Below are positions 47,905 to 59,127 of a stretch of 64,000 nucleotides of DNA, piece by piece. Position 1 is the first letter of the stretch, and each line of letters begins with the position of its first letter. This stretch comes from Thamnidium elegans. Its lineage: Eukaryota; Mucoromycota; Mucoromycetes; Mucorales; Mucoraceae. The notes under the pieces are model-generated. The model searched no databases. It saw only the letters and a list, made by a program, of their open reading frames with translations, and was not told the DNA's origin. Location: contig JAIXMG010000038.1 in NCBI GenBank assembly GCA_025201345.1, forward strand, positions 1-64,000. The letters are read 5' to 3'. The position numbers and the translations under genes are program-made.

Positions 47905-48241
47905 GTTTCTTTTCCTTTTTTTTCTTCTTAAAAATGAATGATAATGTTGATAAAGATATAATTATATTTTAATAAAACGCAAAATAACTGAACTAATATG
48001 TAATATTGTGAACAAAGATGTGGATGCGTTCACATTACCACTTACTTGGATACCAGGGTAGGGTCTTGTGAGTAAGCTATTGTTGAATGATCGCAAGATT
48101 ATAAATCTAATTGTTCAATCTTTATTAGGTACGTATACTTCTTTTTTAATATGTAAATATACCTTTTATTAAAGACACACAATATTTTATAGGTAAAAAT
48201 GTTTCAGCTGATGATTATGCAGTCGCATCAACAGAATGGGC
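47905..48241 (+). repeat. Left arm of a 337-bp perfect inverted repeat
   Basis: From GTTTCTTTTCC at 47905 to GAATGGGC at 48241, every base I compared matches the reverse complement of 49451-49787. The arm contains the 5' flank, first coding-like segment, an intron with GTACGT donor and the first residues of the next exon of a nuclease-like gene. No target-site duplication is visible at the outer ends. Confidence 0.92.
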
Positions 48242-48881
48242 TAATGGGTCGAAGTCGGACATACTTTACGTATCGGGAGATAAAGCTACAAATGTCAGGC
48301 CTCCTATTCTGATCGAAATTCAATGCCAAGTTAACCAAAATTTCATGACAAGTCTTATTAGATCCTCAACTTCAGTGTATAATAGGTACAAAGTACTGCC
48401 AATTGTTCTTATTTTCGCTATCAAAGGTTTTTCTGATAATACTACTAAAGAAGAATTCACCACCAATAAGAGACAATATTTATTAAAAATAAGTTCAAAG
48501 TTCTGGGCGAAAGAATGCTCGTTGTCATCTATTGCATCAATCAATGAACATATTATTCAATCTCCAACGGATGAGTCGGTTGTATTAGGCTATTTTCTCA
48601 TTAGCGGTTCATTGTCTTTAATGTTGCTTGAACACAAATCAAATCCAACAGTACAATTAATATATAATATCACAATGCAGATTTTTTTAAGAGAAGGTAA
48701 TGGAAAGGCTAGCAAGAAAATTGTAACCGATCAAATCCTTGAAGATACCAAAAGACAGCTTGAAAAAATCCTTGAAGAAGACACTACCCAAGAGCCTGAT
48801 ATAAAGAAAATAAAACATCCGCTTTATTCAATCTGTGTCACAGCCTGGCAAAAGCAGGGAATGGAAAAACATATACGATGA
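47934..48881 (+). pseudogene. PD-(D/E)XK (Rpn/PDDEXK-transposase-like) nuclease gene, left copy
   Basis: Coding-like segment (VDAFTLPLTWIPG, in-frame TAG, then GLVSKLLLNDRKIINLIVQS) spliced at a GTACGT donor to an exon at 48193-48881. That exon reads DDYAVASTEWANGSKSDILY, then PPILIEIQCQVNQNFM, then YKVLPIVLIFAI. D(ILY)...E-x-Q fits the PD-(D/E)XK core of Rpn-type nuclease/transposase families that are multicopy in Mucorales. The second exon is intact for about 230 residues. The in-frame TAG, and the lack of an ATG in the right frame, suggest a pseudogene, unless the TAG is the acceptor of an unrecognised upstream intron. Family assignment is by motif only. Confidence 0.55.
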
Positions 48882-49030
48882 AGGAAAAGCGAAAGGACTT
48901 TTTTTATCATACACACCATCAGATAATCTAAAGACCTCCTATTATCATGCACAACGACGAATGAAAACAAATCAATGATAGTTTTATTTCATCTTATTTC
49001 ATCTTATATCGTTTTCAAAATAAACACTTT

Positions 49031-49758
49031 TTATTTATGAGCTTTTTTTTTTTCAGTTTTGCACACCAAACGGGAAGTCTGAGATTTAGTATCATCTGAA
49101 AAAGAAAATGCTTTGTTTGGGTTAGGTATAAACTGGCGCACGGCAAACAGCACATATGTCGATTTGTTATGTACATTTTCAGTACTTGAGTCAGGAGAAA
49201 ACAAAAAGCATTTGCGTGCCCAGAAAGTAGATTTAAGTCGTATCAAAGACAAATTTGTGTCCAGACAAAGTTCATCCTCATCAATTATGCTGGTAAAATA
49301 TTGAATTTATCGTAGGCCGGCGTACAGTATCGAATAATAGCTGACATCGAAGCAAAATTAACTTCTTTTTGAACAAAAACAAATATCGGCGTGAATCTAT
49401 CATCATCTTCATTTTGCGAAACATATATAATAAAGCCATCCTCTTTTTCGGCCCATTCTGTTGATGCGACTGCATAATCATCAGCTGAAACATTTTTACC
49501 TATAAAATATTGTGTGTCTTTAATAAAAGGTATATTTACATATTAAAAAAGAAGTATACGTACCTAATAAAGATTGAACAATTAGATTTATAATCTTGCG
49601 ATCATTCAACAATAGCTTACTCACAAGACCCTACCCTGGTATCCAAGTAAGTGGTAATGTGAACGCATCCACATCTTTGTTCACAATATTACATATTAGT
49701 TCAGTTATTTTGCGTTTTATTAAAATATAATTATATCTTTATCAACATTATCATTCAT
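49031..49758 (-). pseudogene. Right, inverted copy of the nuclease-like gene (decayed)
   Basis: Shares the 337-bp 5' part with the left copy and then diverges: AEKEDGFIIYVSQNEDDDRF, then TPIFVFVQKEVNFASM, where the catalytic-type Glu of E-x-Q is replaced (FVQ). The frame stops after YDKFNILPA and resumes in another frame as TFWARKCFLFS, which parallels KFWAKECSLSS of the left copy. About ten residues are missing at the break, so a deletion with frameshift is likely. It ends at 49031 and is convergent with the left copy. Confidence 0.55.
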
Positions 49759-49787
49759 TTTTAAGAAGAAAAAAAAGGAAAAGAAAC
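49451..49787 (-). repeat. Right arm of the 337-bp perfect inverted repeat
   Basis: Reverse complement of 47905-48241. Its outer end is 122 bp upstream of the MAT2B-like start codon, so part of that gene's promoter region may come from the element. Confidence 0.92.
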
Positions 49788-49909
49788 GATATGCTTATTT
49801 GACATGTATGAGTGACCAAAAAGTATATTTTTAAACCGCGTTTTTTTTTTCGTATATTTTTTCTCTGGGGGAAATATTATTGTTTCCCTTTTTTGTTATT
49901 ATTATAAAT

Positions 49910-50350
49910 ATGAAGGTTATTGTCACTGGCGGTTCTGGTCTTTTAGGAAGACCCACAATAAGAGAATTTAAAAAGGCTGGCTGCGATGGTAACAAATGAA
50001 CCTCTGACAAAAAAAAAAGTTCCTTATTTTATTGACGTGTTTTTTATTAGTTGTTGGTACAGCTTTCTCTCGCGCTAAATATGAATTATTAAAGGTAAAA
50101 TAAGTGCTTTCAAGTCAGACAGAATAAACTAAAATGTTTTTTTTTTCTATCAGCTTGATTTAACTGATTCAACTGCTGTCGAAAACTTTATCGAAGCTCA
50201 ACAACCTGATGGTATGTAGTGCGTATTTATAAATATTCATATATAAAATATTCATATATATATATATATATATCATAGTAATTGTCCATTGCGCTGCTGA
50301 ACGTCGTCCTGACGTGGCCGAGCAAGACCGTGATGGTGTTTTACGCGTAG

Positions 50351-50382
<32 letters not shown>

Positions 50383-51413
50383 TTACTGATTTTATCAAGA
50401 TGAACTAATGATAGACAACTTTTTTTAAAATTACAGTTGAATGTTGAAACTCCTAAAACTTTAGGTAGAATCTGTAAGAAGAGAGGAATTATGCTTATTT
50501 ATATTAGTACCGATTATGTATTTGATGGAACTGCGCCACCTTATGAGGTAGAAGATAAACCCAATCCTTTACAATTCTACGGTGAGACAAAATTGGGAGG
50601 TGAGGAAGCTATTAAAAGTGTTTATCCCGAAGCTGTTATTCTTCGTGTCCCAATCTTATATGGCGACACTGAATATAACGGTGAATCTGCTATCAATGTT
50701 TTAATTGATGTTGTTTTGGTAAAAATAATAATGATCAGTTTTTTTTTTTTTTTTTTTTGGTTATAGACTTGCTAATATTTTTACTTTAGAACCATGATAA
50801 GCCTACAGTCGTAGATAACGTGTCTTGTCGTTATCCTACCAATGGTAAATATACAGTAATGTATATATGAAAAACCTATTCTTGACCCTTTTTTTCTTTT
50901 CTTATAGTTGAGGATGTTGCTCGTGTCATTAAAGATTTATCGGGTAATTCATTTTGTAATAATTTATAACCAAAGTCGCTAAATCATTTTGTAATTTAGT
51001 TGCAAAGGTTAAGGATCATAAAGATATTAAGGGCATTTACCATTTCACTGGCCAAGAAAGTATAACTAAATATCAAGTCTGTGGTAAGTTGAGATCGAAA
51101 AAAAAGGAATGACGGTATATGATTGTAACTATTTTTTTTTTAAAAAAAAATAAAATAGAAATTGTAAGCAAAATCTTGGGAGCACCTATCGATCATCTTA
51201 CTCCTCAAAACACCATTGATAAAGCTGCATCAGGTTTGTTATGTGTTACATAGATATCTTGATCGATAATCTAATACTCTCTTTTTTTTTTTAAAAAAAA
51301 AAGTCTCGAGACCTGAGAACTCTCATCTTTCCATCAAGCATCTTAAAGAAACTGGTATTGATACTAGTTTTGTTAGATTGGCCGATTGGTTTTCAAAGAA
51401 TCTTTCCAAATAA
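49910..51413 (+). CDS. MAT2B / RmlD-like NAD(P)-binding protein
   Basis: Short-chain-dehydrogenase-type Rossmann protein of the RmlD_sub_bind family, closest to the regulatory beta subunit of methionine adenosyltransferase. About ten small exons (49910-49988, 50051-50094, 50154-50211, 50279-50346, 50437-50718, 50790 onward). Glycine motif MKVIVTGGSGLLGRP at the N-terminus; VIVHCAAERRPDVAEQD; YISTDYVFDGTAPPY; catalytic-type Y-x3-K in FYGETKLGGEEA; VILRVPILYGD. It ends LADWFSKNLSK. It probably binds NADP; whether it regulates MAT in this fungus or acts as a reductase cannot be told. Introns are 50-90 nt, several with TnAn tracts at the 3' end. Confidence 0.85.
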
Positions 51414-51768
51414 ATAAACACTCAAGGATATTTTTTGTTTTGTTCACAATGTATCCACTCTCAAATCGAACAATAAGAGCATGCGCAGCGGTTCACTTAA
51501 AATATTCACTACACTAGATTAAGTGATTTTCGTTTGTGCTATTTTCTGTTTTGGTAAATTTTACCCCCTCCTGACAGCGAATGCCCCCAAAACCTCGATA
51601 CATTAAAAAAAAAAGATGACCCAATCGCCCTGTAGTTAGTAGGTGGTAGATGTTCTAAATTTTGTTCCATTTTATTTTCAAAAATGTACCACTGAGTTCT
51701 ATTTGAGAGTGGGTGTGCTAAGTAACAAATATGCATGCGTAAAATTTTATTTTTAATAAGAAACCAAT
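51414..51768. other. Convergent intergenic region with MITE-like segment
   Basis: About 0.36 kb between the MAT2B-like and fimbrin stops. It is bounded almost exactly by 17-bp near-perfect inverted repeats (51455-51471 and 51696-51712, one mismatch; CCACTCTCAAAT core). It also contains the palindrome GGTAAATTTTACC. A minus-strand open frame (51539-51736) is probably relic or chance. Confidence 0.5.
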
Positions 51769-53889
51769 TTAAGCATTACGTTTCAATTGCTTATCAACAA
51801 CCATTAAGCTACCAATGAATGTCAAATTCTATAAATAAAGCATATTAGTACACGGGGGAGAGTAATATACGACTAGTATCTACCATCTTTGCTCTAACTT
51901 CAACAATATCTTCGGGAACCAGGAAAATAGTTGCGCCCAATTTACGTGCAATGGAGATAGCAAGACGAGCGTTATTAAATGCATCATCATCTGATAAAAA
52001 TATGAAACTATCAATTGAGTCCCAGAGATTGAATATGTAGATTGACTTAAATTCTTACCCGTATTACCGGCTGTGGCATGATTAGCATCTACAATACCAG
52101 GTTTCATACCGTTCAACACATCCAAGAAGAATACACCAGACCGAAGTGATGGATCTCTAAATGAATTCATCTTGTTTCGTTTACCATCCCTTTGAGCCGT
52201 TTCATTAGCCCATTTCACCATATCCATATCTGTCATAAGACGACCTCCTTCACTTAACGACTGTAATGTACGAATAATGTTTTCACGCATTAGCTGCCAT
52301 ACAAGACCCAACGTTAAAGTCTTTTGTTCATCTACAATATCTGCCCCCTGAATACCAACAAGAGAGAACCCATTGTCTTGACCAAGACGTACAGCATAAT
52401 TACAATTTTCTAATTGTTTAAAACGAGATAAAGGACGTTTTTTACTCACCATACTCCATTGAACAATACCCGGAACAACCTTATCAAATGCTTGTAAAAG
52501 AACCAAACCATCTTTTAAATCTTCAAACAAGTTATAGACACCTGGCTCGACATTAAGACTGTTTAACCAAAGAGTAAACATACGTGCTTCTCGTTCGCCT
52601 TCTGCATCGAAGGGTTCTATTTCAGGTGTCTCTTCTTCGTTCAATGGCTCCAGAGCAGGATGTGTGTTAAATAGATAAGCAACAAAAGCCAAATTAAGTT
52701 TAGGGTTACCACCCACCATGGCTTTTGGTGTAAGGTATTTACGACATCCAATGGCATCGGCATTTTGAAGTACGAGTTCAGCACGCTTTAACAAATCAGG
52801 TTCTTGCAAAGGAGCACGCGAACAAGACTCTGGTTTAATTTGATTTAACAGCACCGTATAGTTTTCGCCATCACATATATCTTTACTAAAATTCTTAACT
52901 CTACGTTCCCAACCCGCTGCCTTGAGATGATAATTAAACCATCTTAATAAAATAACATCAGGTGGTAACTTTAAAAACTCTTCCAAAGTTTCATCTTCTT
53001 CCAATAAACGATATAATTCAGGATGTTGTTGAATCGTAATCTTATTTAATAGACCTCTTTTAATAATTTGCCAAATTAAACCGAGAATTAAATGTTCTTT
53101 GGCTTCAATGATATCTTCGGGTCCGATGTTTACTACTGAACAACCAATGGCCTTGGCTGAGTTGATAACTATATTGTTGTTTTCTACCATTTGGAAGTTG
53201 TTCATGTTTTTTTTAACGTTGAGAACCCGTTCATCAATTGTATCGGGTACGGCATCGTTGATTAGCTTACATAGTATAAGTCCGTCCCTACATTCATCAA
53301 ACAGCTGCATTGTATTAGTAGGAATAGGTAAACGGTAACCAACATCGGGATCGATAGCCATTGTATCGTTGATATGACGTGTAAATTCGGTTCTTTCATC
53401 TTCATTAATTGTATGAGTTACGTCACTATTGGCGCCTTGTACACGAATTTTATGTTGATGTACATCAAATGCGCCTTTATTACGACCATCTTTTAATCGA
53501 TTTGCAAGCTACAAAAAAAAAAAAAAGGCCGAGTAAATATTTGTTTGATCTCCGATTATTTTCATGCAAAATTTTTTACGTCAATAAATTCTTCGACATC
53601 AACTTTTCCAGTTGAAGTTGAAGTTACTTGCTTTAAATTAGCACGGATTTCATCGTAGTTGTCGCTGTAGCCTGTATCTTTACATGCTTGTTGAATTTCT
53701 CTTTGGTCAAGTAACCCGTCTGCATCGAGGTCACATTCTCTACAACATATGTATGTTAGTGAGTCAATTTGGTTATTATACATATCAAAAAAAAAAAAAA
53801 TCTTACTGAAATTTATCAATTAAAGCATTAATATCATTTATTTGAAAATTGGGATATTTTTTTTGAAGCGTAAATGCATTAACAACCAT
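51769..53889 (-). CDS. SAC6: Fimbrin / plastin (actin-bundling protein)
   Basis: Five exons (53889-53807, 53739-53580, 53508-52059, 51990-51884, 51828-51769) give 619 aa, normal for fimbrin. The N-terminal EF-hand region has one canonical calcium loop (DLDADGLLDQRE); the second loop (STSTGKVDVEEF) has lost its calcium ligands. Four calponin-homology domains follow as two tandem actin-binding units, with motifs RDGLILCKLINDAVP, EDIIEAKEHLILGLIWQIIK, FEDLKDGLVLLQAFDKVVPG and EQKTLTLGLVWQLMREN. It cross-links F-actin in patches and rings for endocytosis. Gene symbol is by family analogy with yeast Sac6. It diverges from the MARVEL-like gene over about 250 bp. Confidence 0.94.
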
Positions 53890-54140
53890 TTTTTAATAAA
53901 TAATAAAAAAGAAACAAGAAGCCGGGGAAAGGGAATTTTTTCTTTAATGAAAAATAATTAAAAATAGCTTAGCGTTTTTATATTATTGTTGATATCATCA
54001 TAAAAGTGTCAGTGGTTTCATCGGAACAATTGTGACAAGCTTCAAAAAAAAAAAAAGAAAAAGAAAAAACTCTATTAAAATAGTTTCTTTTTTATCTTTT
54101 TTTTTCTTTTTTTCCCTTTTCTTTCAAAGTTATACTAAAT

Positions 54141-55099
54141 ATGTCAAATCCATTTAACGAAAACCCTTGGCAAGAAAGTGGTCCTCGGTTTGGTAATGCG
54201 TACGAAAGTACTAATAATCCAGCCCACATAAATACGTACCAACAACCTATTCATGCACCTCCATCACCTAGTAATTATATGCCTGCTTATAATACGACTG
54301 GATATAATAATACTTGGGGCACTGAATCAAATAAAACCGAATACCCACCTCAATCAGCATACGACGGACATAATATGGCTCCACCACCTATACAACCCAA
54401 CGCTTACCAATACACCGGTACGCCCTATGGCAACCCTTCATATCAAACAAATGTTCCATCAGTTACACCACTTCCTCCACATCACCCGACTAAACCAACT
54501 GGATCGGTAGGTCCAGAACCATGGACAGGCGAAGTATATCATCCTCCCAGCAAATGGAACTTTTGGCTTCGATTTCTTTTATTATTAGCTAGCATTGGTC
54601 ATTTAGGTTTCGCTGCTGGTGCTCGACCGGTAATATACATATATACATATATAATATACATATAAACTAATTTTTTATATATAAAAAAAATAGTATTCTG
54701 GTGAAGATATTCCGTTTTATACAACAGCTTGTTTTTATTATTTATTTGCTGTGGTAAGTTTATACATTTTTTTTTCATGCATGTATTGATACTATATATG
54801 TATAGGCCGTATTATCTATAATATGGACAGGTGTAAATACTTTCTCTTATTGTTATACGAGAGTAGCAAAAAAGAATCCAACAAAAAAAGGAGTTATATT
54901 TCTTTGTGATTTAATCATGGCTTTACTATGGGGTATTGGTGTTATTGTAGAAGTAGTTCAGTTTAGGTGTCCCAATGGCGGTAAATTCTGTACATTTTAC
55001 AATGTCAGTATCTTTTTTGGGTTCTTGGCATTTGCTGGCTTTATTCTAACTTTGTTTTGGGATGTTTTCAGTGGCTGTTGTAGCAAACGTAAATCGTAA
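54141..55099 (+). CDS. MARVEL-like four-helix membrane protein with Pro/Tyr/Asn-rich tail
   Basis: Three exons (54141-54629, 54694-54753, 54806-55099) give 280 aa. Residues 1-140 are disordered and rich in Pro, Asn, Tyr and Thr (NPFNENPW; PPPIQPNAYQ), with an NPF endocytic-type motif at residues 3-5. Four hydrophobic helices follow: FWLRFLLLLASIGHLGF, YYLFAVAVLSIIWTG, LIMALLWGIGVIVEVV and FFGFLAFAGFILTLFW. Cysteines sit in the last loop (RCPNGGKFC) and at the C-terminus (GCCSKRKS). The topology is that of MARVEL/SUR7-type proteins in fungal plasma membrane or vesicles. Role unknown. Confidence 0.75.
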
Positions 55100-56557
55100 T
55101 ACACTCGATTATATTTTTTTTAAAAAGAACAAAAAATAACATAATAATAGTATCTCTTAAATAAACTAATTCTTAATTTCTAAATCGTCTCCTTTTTTCC
55201 TTTCTTCTTTTTCCCTTTTAATGCAGATGCGGGCTATAGAAAATGTACATGTACAGACAAGTGATTGTTGTATAACCTGACACTTGACTATATCAAATAT
55301 GATTTTAGTACTACTAAGATCCTCCCCTTTTACTTTTATACTACTGGTAGGAATGAAAATTAAAATTCATAGTACATAGCAAAGGGCTTATCATTACTTT
55401 TTGTTTTAAAGTGGGAGTAACAACTATCGATATTGTGCCATTGTTTCATTTGTTTACCTGCTGCTATACAAACAAAAAGAAAAGAGAAAGGGTTTATTAG
55501 ACTATGCTAAGAGATCAAATAACAACGAGAAACAAATATTTTACTGCCATCGATCTCTTTTCAAGTTATTTCTGTTTATTCTATTTGCACCATCCGTCTC
55601 GTGACATATAGTACTGTTTTGATAAAAGATACTGGCGCCCTTTTTTAATTTTTTTTTTAACGCTGGTACCTTTTCAATCGGATAGGTAATTAAAAATCCG
55701 TCCATCAGTCCGGCGGAAGTAATGTGATTTCAAGCACTTTTTAATGACACATAATGGTAAGAGACGTAAATATTTGTAATCAAATATTAATATGTCAAGT
55801 AAAAACTCTTGGTGTTTACTATGCCATAGATAAAATTCTTTTAATAGATCTTTTTTTTTTTGGTACGCTAACACACATTATAATCAAAGGAGCAACTACT
55901 TGTTTTTTTAAAAAAAATTCAATGGGACATTATTTCGAACTAGCACAGAAAGAATTTTGCCAGATCGAAAAGTTATGTGGTGTTGGTGTCTTAAGTAACA
56001 TAGTACCGACGTACTATGAAAGGAAAGTAGCAGATCAAAAGAAAATGACTTAAAAATAATTAATCAAAATCAAATCGCAGTTTCTGGTTTGAAGATGACT
56101 TTGAATAATATTTCTAAAACAAGGTCAGGTCTTCTCGAGGGATTACACAAGAAGTAACTAGTTACACCAAATAGTTGGTACTGATTTGCAATGATAATAT
56201 ACAGATACCATTGATAGAGTGATGACAATAATTTTTTTTGTAGTTTTTGTATACGTATGTAACGGAGGAAAATGCTAAGCACCTATTTTTTTTTTTTTTT
56301 TAAAAAAAAACTAGTTTTCTAATAGGGCAAAAAAAAAAAAAACGCTCCTATTAAAGTTTATCAAATAACAATTGAGTATGAGAGTAGTGTAAGGTACCAA
56401 TGGCGATAAAATGACAGTGCGCTAAATAAAAATAAAATATTAAAGCAATACGCTGCCAATTGGGGGGAGGATGTAACGGATAATTAGTAATATATAGAAG
56501 AATATACATAAATATATCATGTTACCTTTATTAAAATCAAACAAAATGTCGATAGAG

Positions 56558-56595
<38 letters not shown>

Positions 56596-56738
56596 TTTAT
56601 TGGTTGCATATTACTATAGAATATTCTGCCTAACAAGGTTTTTTTTATATGTACAATTTTACTTTATTAAATAAAAAAACTAAGCTAAATGGAATGGGTA
56701 TTTTTTTTACGATAAGAAGTGTGTTTTTATTTTAGCTT
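55100..56738. other. Gene-poor AT-rich region
   Basis: About 1.6 kb between two convergent genes. An open frame at 55754-56053 is weak: mixed composition, T/A-run in the middle, no domain. A TnAn block is at about 56287-56311 and an A-run at 56560-56593. No gene supported. Confidence 0.45.
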
Positions 56739-57332
56739 TTATAAACCCATATCTTTTAATTCATTAATCATTACAGAAGTTTCTTCATCCATTAAATGTT
56801 TCTGTAAAGCTTTCTTTAATTTTTCGGCTTGATCCGCTATACTATGTCTTTTAACTCTCACAGGTTGCGGTTGAGGTTGTTGTTGCCATGGTAAAGAAGA
56901 ATGAAAACCATATGATCTCTTCAAGTTTCTTTTACATATACCCCTACCTTGTGGTTGATTCAGTGTTCTACGTAATAGCTTATCTAACGTTTGCGCATGT
57001 CCTAATTGTTCTTTATTTGTTGTTTCTTGTTGAACCAAACAGGCCTCTAAAGAAGAAGTTAACTTTTTTGAAAATATTATATCCAACATGGAAGTGTCTT
57101 GTGGAGAAGGTGGCGGCGCATGTGGTTGTAACATTTTAAAATCAAACTCTTCTTCTTCACTAGAACACTCGGACGCTCGGCAACTTTCTAAACTATTCTC
57201 TTCATTACTAATTTTCATTTGATTAGGGTAAAGATCATCCATAACTAACGGTGATCCATATTCAAATAAAGGATCTTCGTTCATATGTAAGAGCTCATCA
57301 GAGTATTCTGAATCAAGTAAAACAGTCGTCAT
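56739..57332 (-). CDS. Unknown 197-aa acidic/basic protein
   Basis: Single-exon ORF of 197 aa. Acidic N-terminal half (SSEEEEFDFKML; PHAPPPSPQD), then a central predicted helix (LDIIFSKKLTSSLEACLVQ) and a basic Gln/Pro-rich part (CKRNLKRSYGF; QQQPQPQPVRVKRHS). It ends in a charged coiled-coil-like helix (ADQAEKLKKALQKHLMDE). RVKRHS is a basophilic-kinase-type site. Composition suggests a nuclear regulatory protein; no domain recognised. It is divergent from the ELMO gene over 385 bp. An upstream in-frame ATG was not found, so the start is secure. Confidence 0.7.
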   Translation of the reverse strand: MTTVLLDSEYSDELLHMNEDPLFEYGSPLVMDDLYPNQMKISNEENSLESCRASECSSEEEEFDFKMLQPHAPPPSPQDTSMLDIIFSKKLTSSLEACLVQQETTNKEQLGHAQTLDKLLRRTLNQPQGRGICKRNLKRSYGFHSSLPWQQQPQPQPVRVKRHSIADQAEKLKKALQKHLMDEETSVMINELKDMGL

Positions 57333-57717
57333 TAGAATATGTATAAAAGATTTTTTTTTTCAAAAAAAAGAGAGAGAGAAAAAAGAAATGGAAGGGCAAC
57401 TACTAATACGTTTTGAATAAGCGATATCCACGTGATTTTAATTACAGAGTCATTGTGGCACCCAATCATTGCCTTCTTTTTTTACAATAAAAACCAATAT
57501 AAATATGCATTTGGCAACATTTTACAATGTTCAATATATCATTTACAGGCTAACACGGTGTTACTGGTCGTATTACTTAACAAAAATGAAAGAAAAAGAT
57601 AAAAAGGTTGTTACGGTTACAATCACGTGGAATAAAGTAAAAAAAAAAGCTTAATTTTTATTGTCCTCGTTCTTTCTTTTTTTTTATATACATATATTTG
57701 AAAATTTTATTTTCGTA
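57333..57717. other. Divergent intergenic region, unknown protein / ELMO gene
   Basis: About 0.39 kb. Contains a CACGTGATT element near 57430 and a second TCACGTGG near 57622, E-box-like hexamers that could be bound by bHLH/bZIP factors. A short ORF ending at 57654 has no support. Confidence 0.4.
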
Positions 57718-59096
57718 ATGTCTAATTCGTATGATATCGATATAAGACCTTCAGCACAAGAAGCTGTAAAAAGACTGTCTTCTGGCTTTAGTTTATCGGA
57801 AAGTTCGAATTATGTAATGTCACCAAAAGATGATAAATCGCTCAAGATTGCAACCTTTTCTTTACAAGGTTATTTAAAGGTAACATATATTTGTATATAT
57901 TTATTTTCAGCATGTTCTAATTAATATTTGTCATGTAATTCAGGAAAAAGAATTTGCTACTGAATTTTTAGAAAGAGGAGGTTTAGAATCTTTATGCGAT
58001 ATTATTAAAAACTCGAGTGGAAATACATTAGCTTATGCGCTCAATTCATTTTTATCGTTAATGGAGCATAATTCAGGCTGGGAAAACTTGGATGATGACA
58101 TTGTGGCCAGGATAGCTCATGTTGTTGTTAATGAACAACTTGCTACTATTGCTAGACCAGCTATTGCAATTTTATTAAAATTAACTTGTGCAAACCCAGC
58201 AAATACGTCAGAATTTAATTTAATAACAAATTATGGATATCCGACAATACATAAAGCTATGGAAAAGGAGCCAACATTAATTACGATACTTGTGGATAGA
58301 TTGATTAGTCAAGAATATTTATTATCTACTACTAGTCTATCGCTATTAATTGCGATGTTAAAATATGTGACAGATGAATACAGAAGTATATTATCAAGTG
58401 CTTATGATAACTCAAATTTAAAAAAGAATGTTTTGGTAACGTAATATATGTTAATATATTGTAAGTCTTCCATTTATTATACTGAATATATACATGTATA
58501 TATTATAGAGATTAATGAATAACCATCCTTCCGATGAATTAAAAGTAATGATATTAGAATATCAAACTGTATTCATTCATAATATAAATATGAGACACGG
58601 CACTGCTGTCTCGATGCATAATCCTCGTCATATAAATATGCTGAATGATATTTGGGATGCCGCTAAAGTAGACCAAGTTGATATTCCTGGTGCTAAAAAA
58701 TGGAAAAAAATTGGTTTTACTGTAAAGTACAAACATATAATTAAAAAGATATTTTATACTTATATTATTATTATTAGTCTGAGGTGCCTCAACGTGAATT
58801 TGGTAGAACCGGTGTATTTGGTTTAGAAGAAATGCATTTATTTGTTATAAAAAATAAGGACTTGTTTGCAAAAGTAAGTTTTTTTTAATTGTAATAATAA
58901 TAATAATTAAATTAATTATATTATATTACAACAATAGCTTATATCAGAACAAATACATAGACCCGAAGGTAAAAGATGTCCATTTGCTAAAGCAAGTATC
59001 GAAGTAACTGATTTATTATGCAACCTTTGGAATATAACTTCAACGAGTAAGTAAAATTTAAATACCAAAACAGTATGAGAATTACATTTAATAACG

Positions 59097-59127
<31 letters not shown>

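Noticed and set aside
55754..56053. 99-aa plus-strand ORF between the MARVEL-like gene and the 197-aa gene
   Set aside because: No domain, interrupted by a T-run/A-run in the middle, no splice or codon-usage support.
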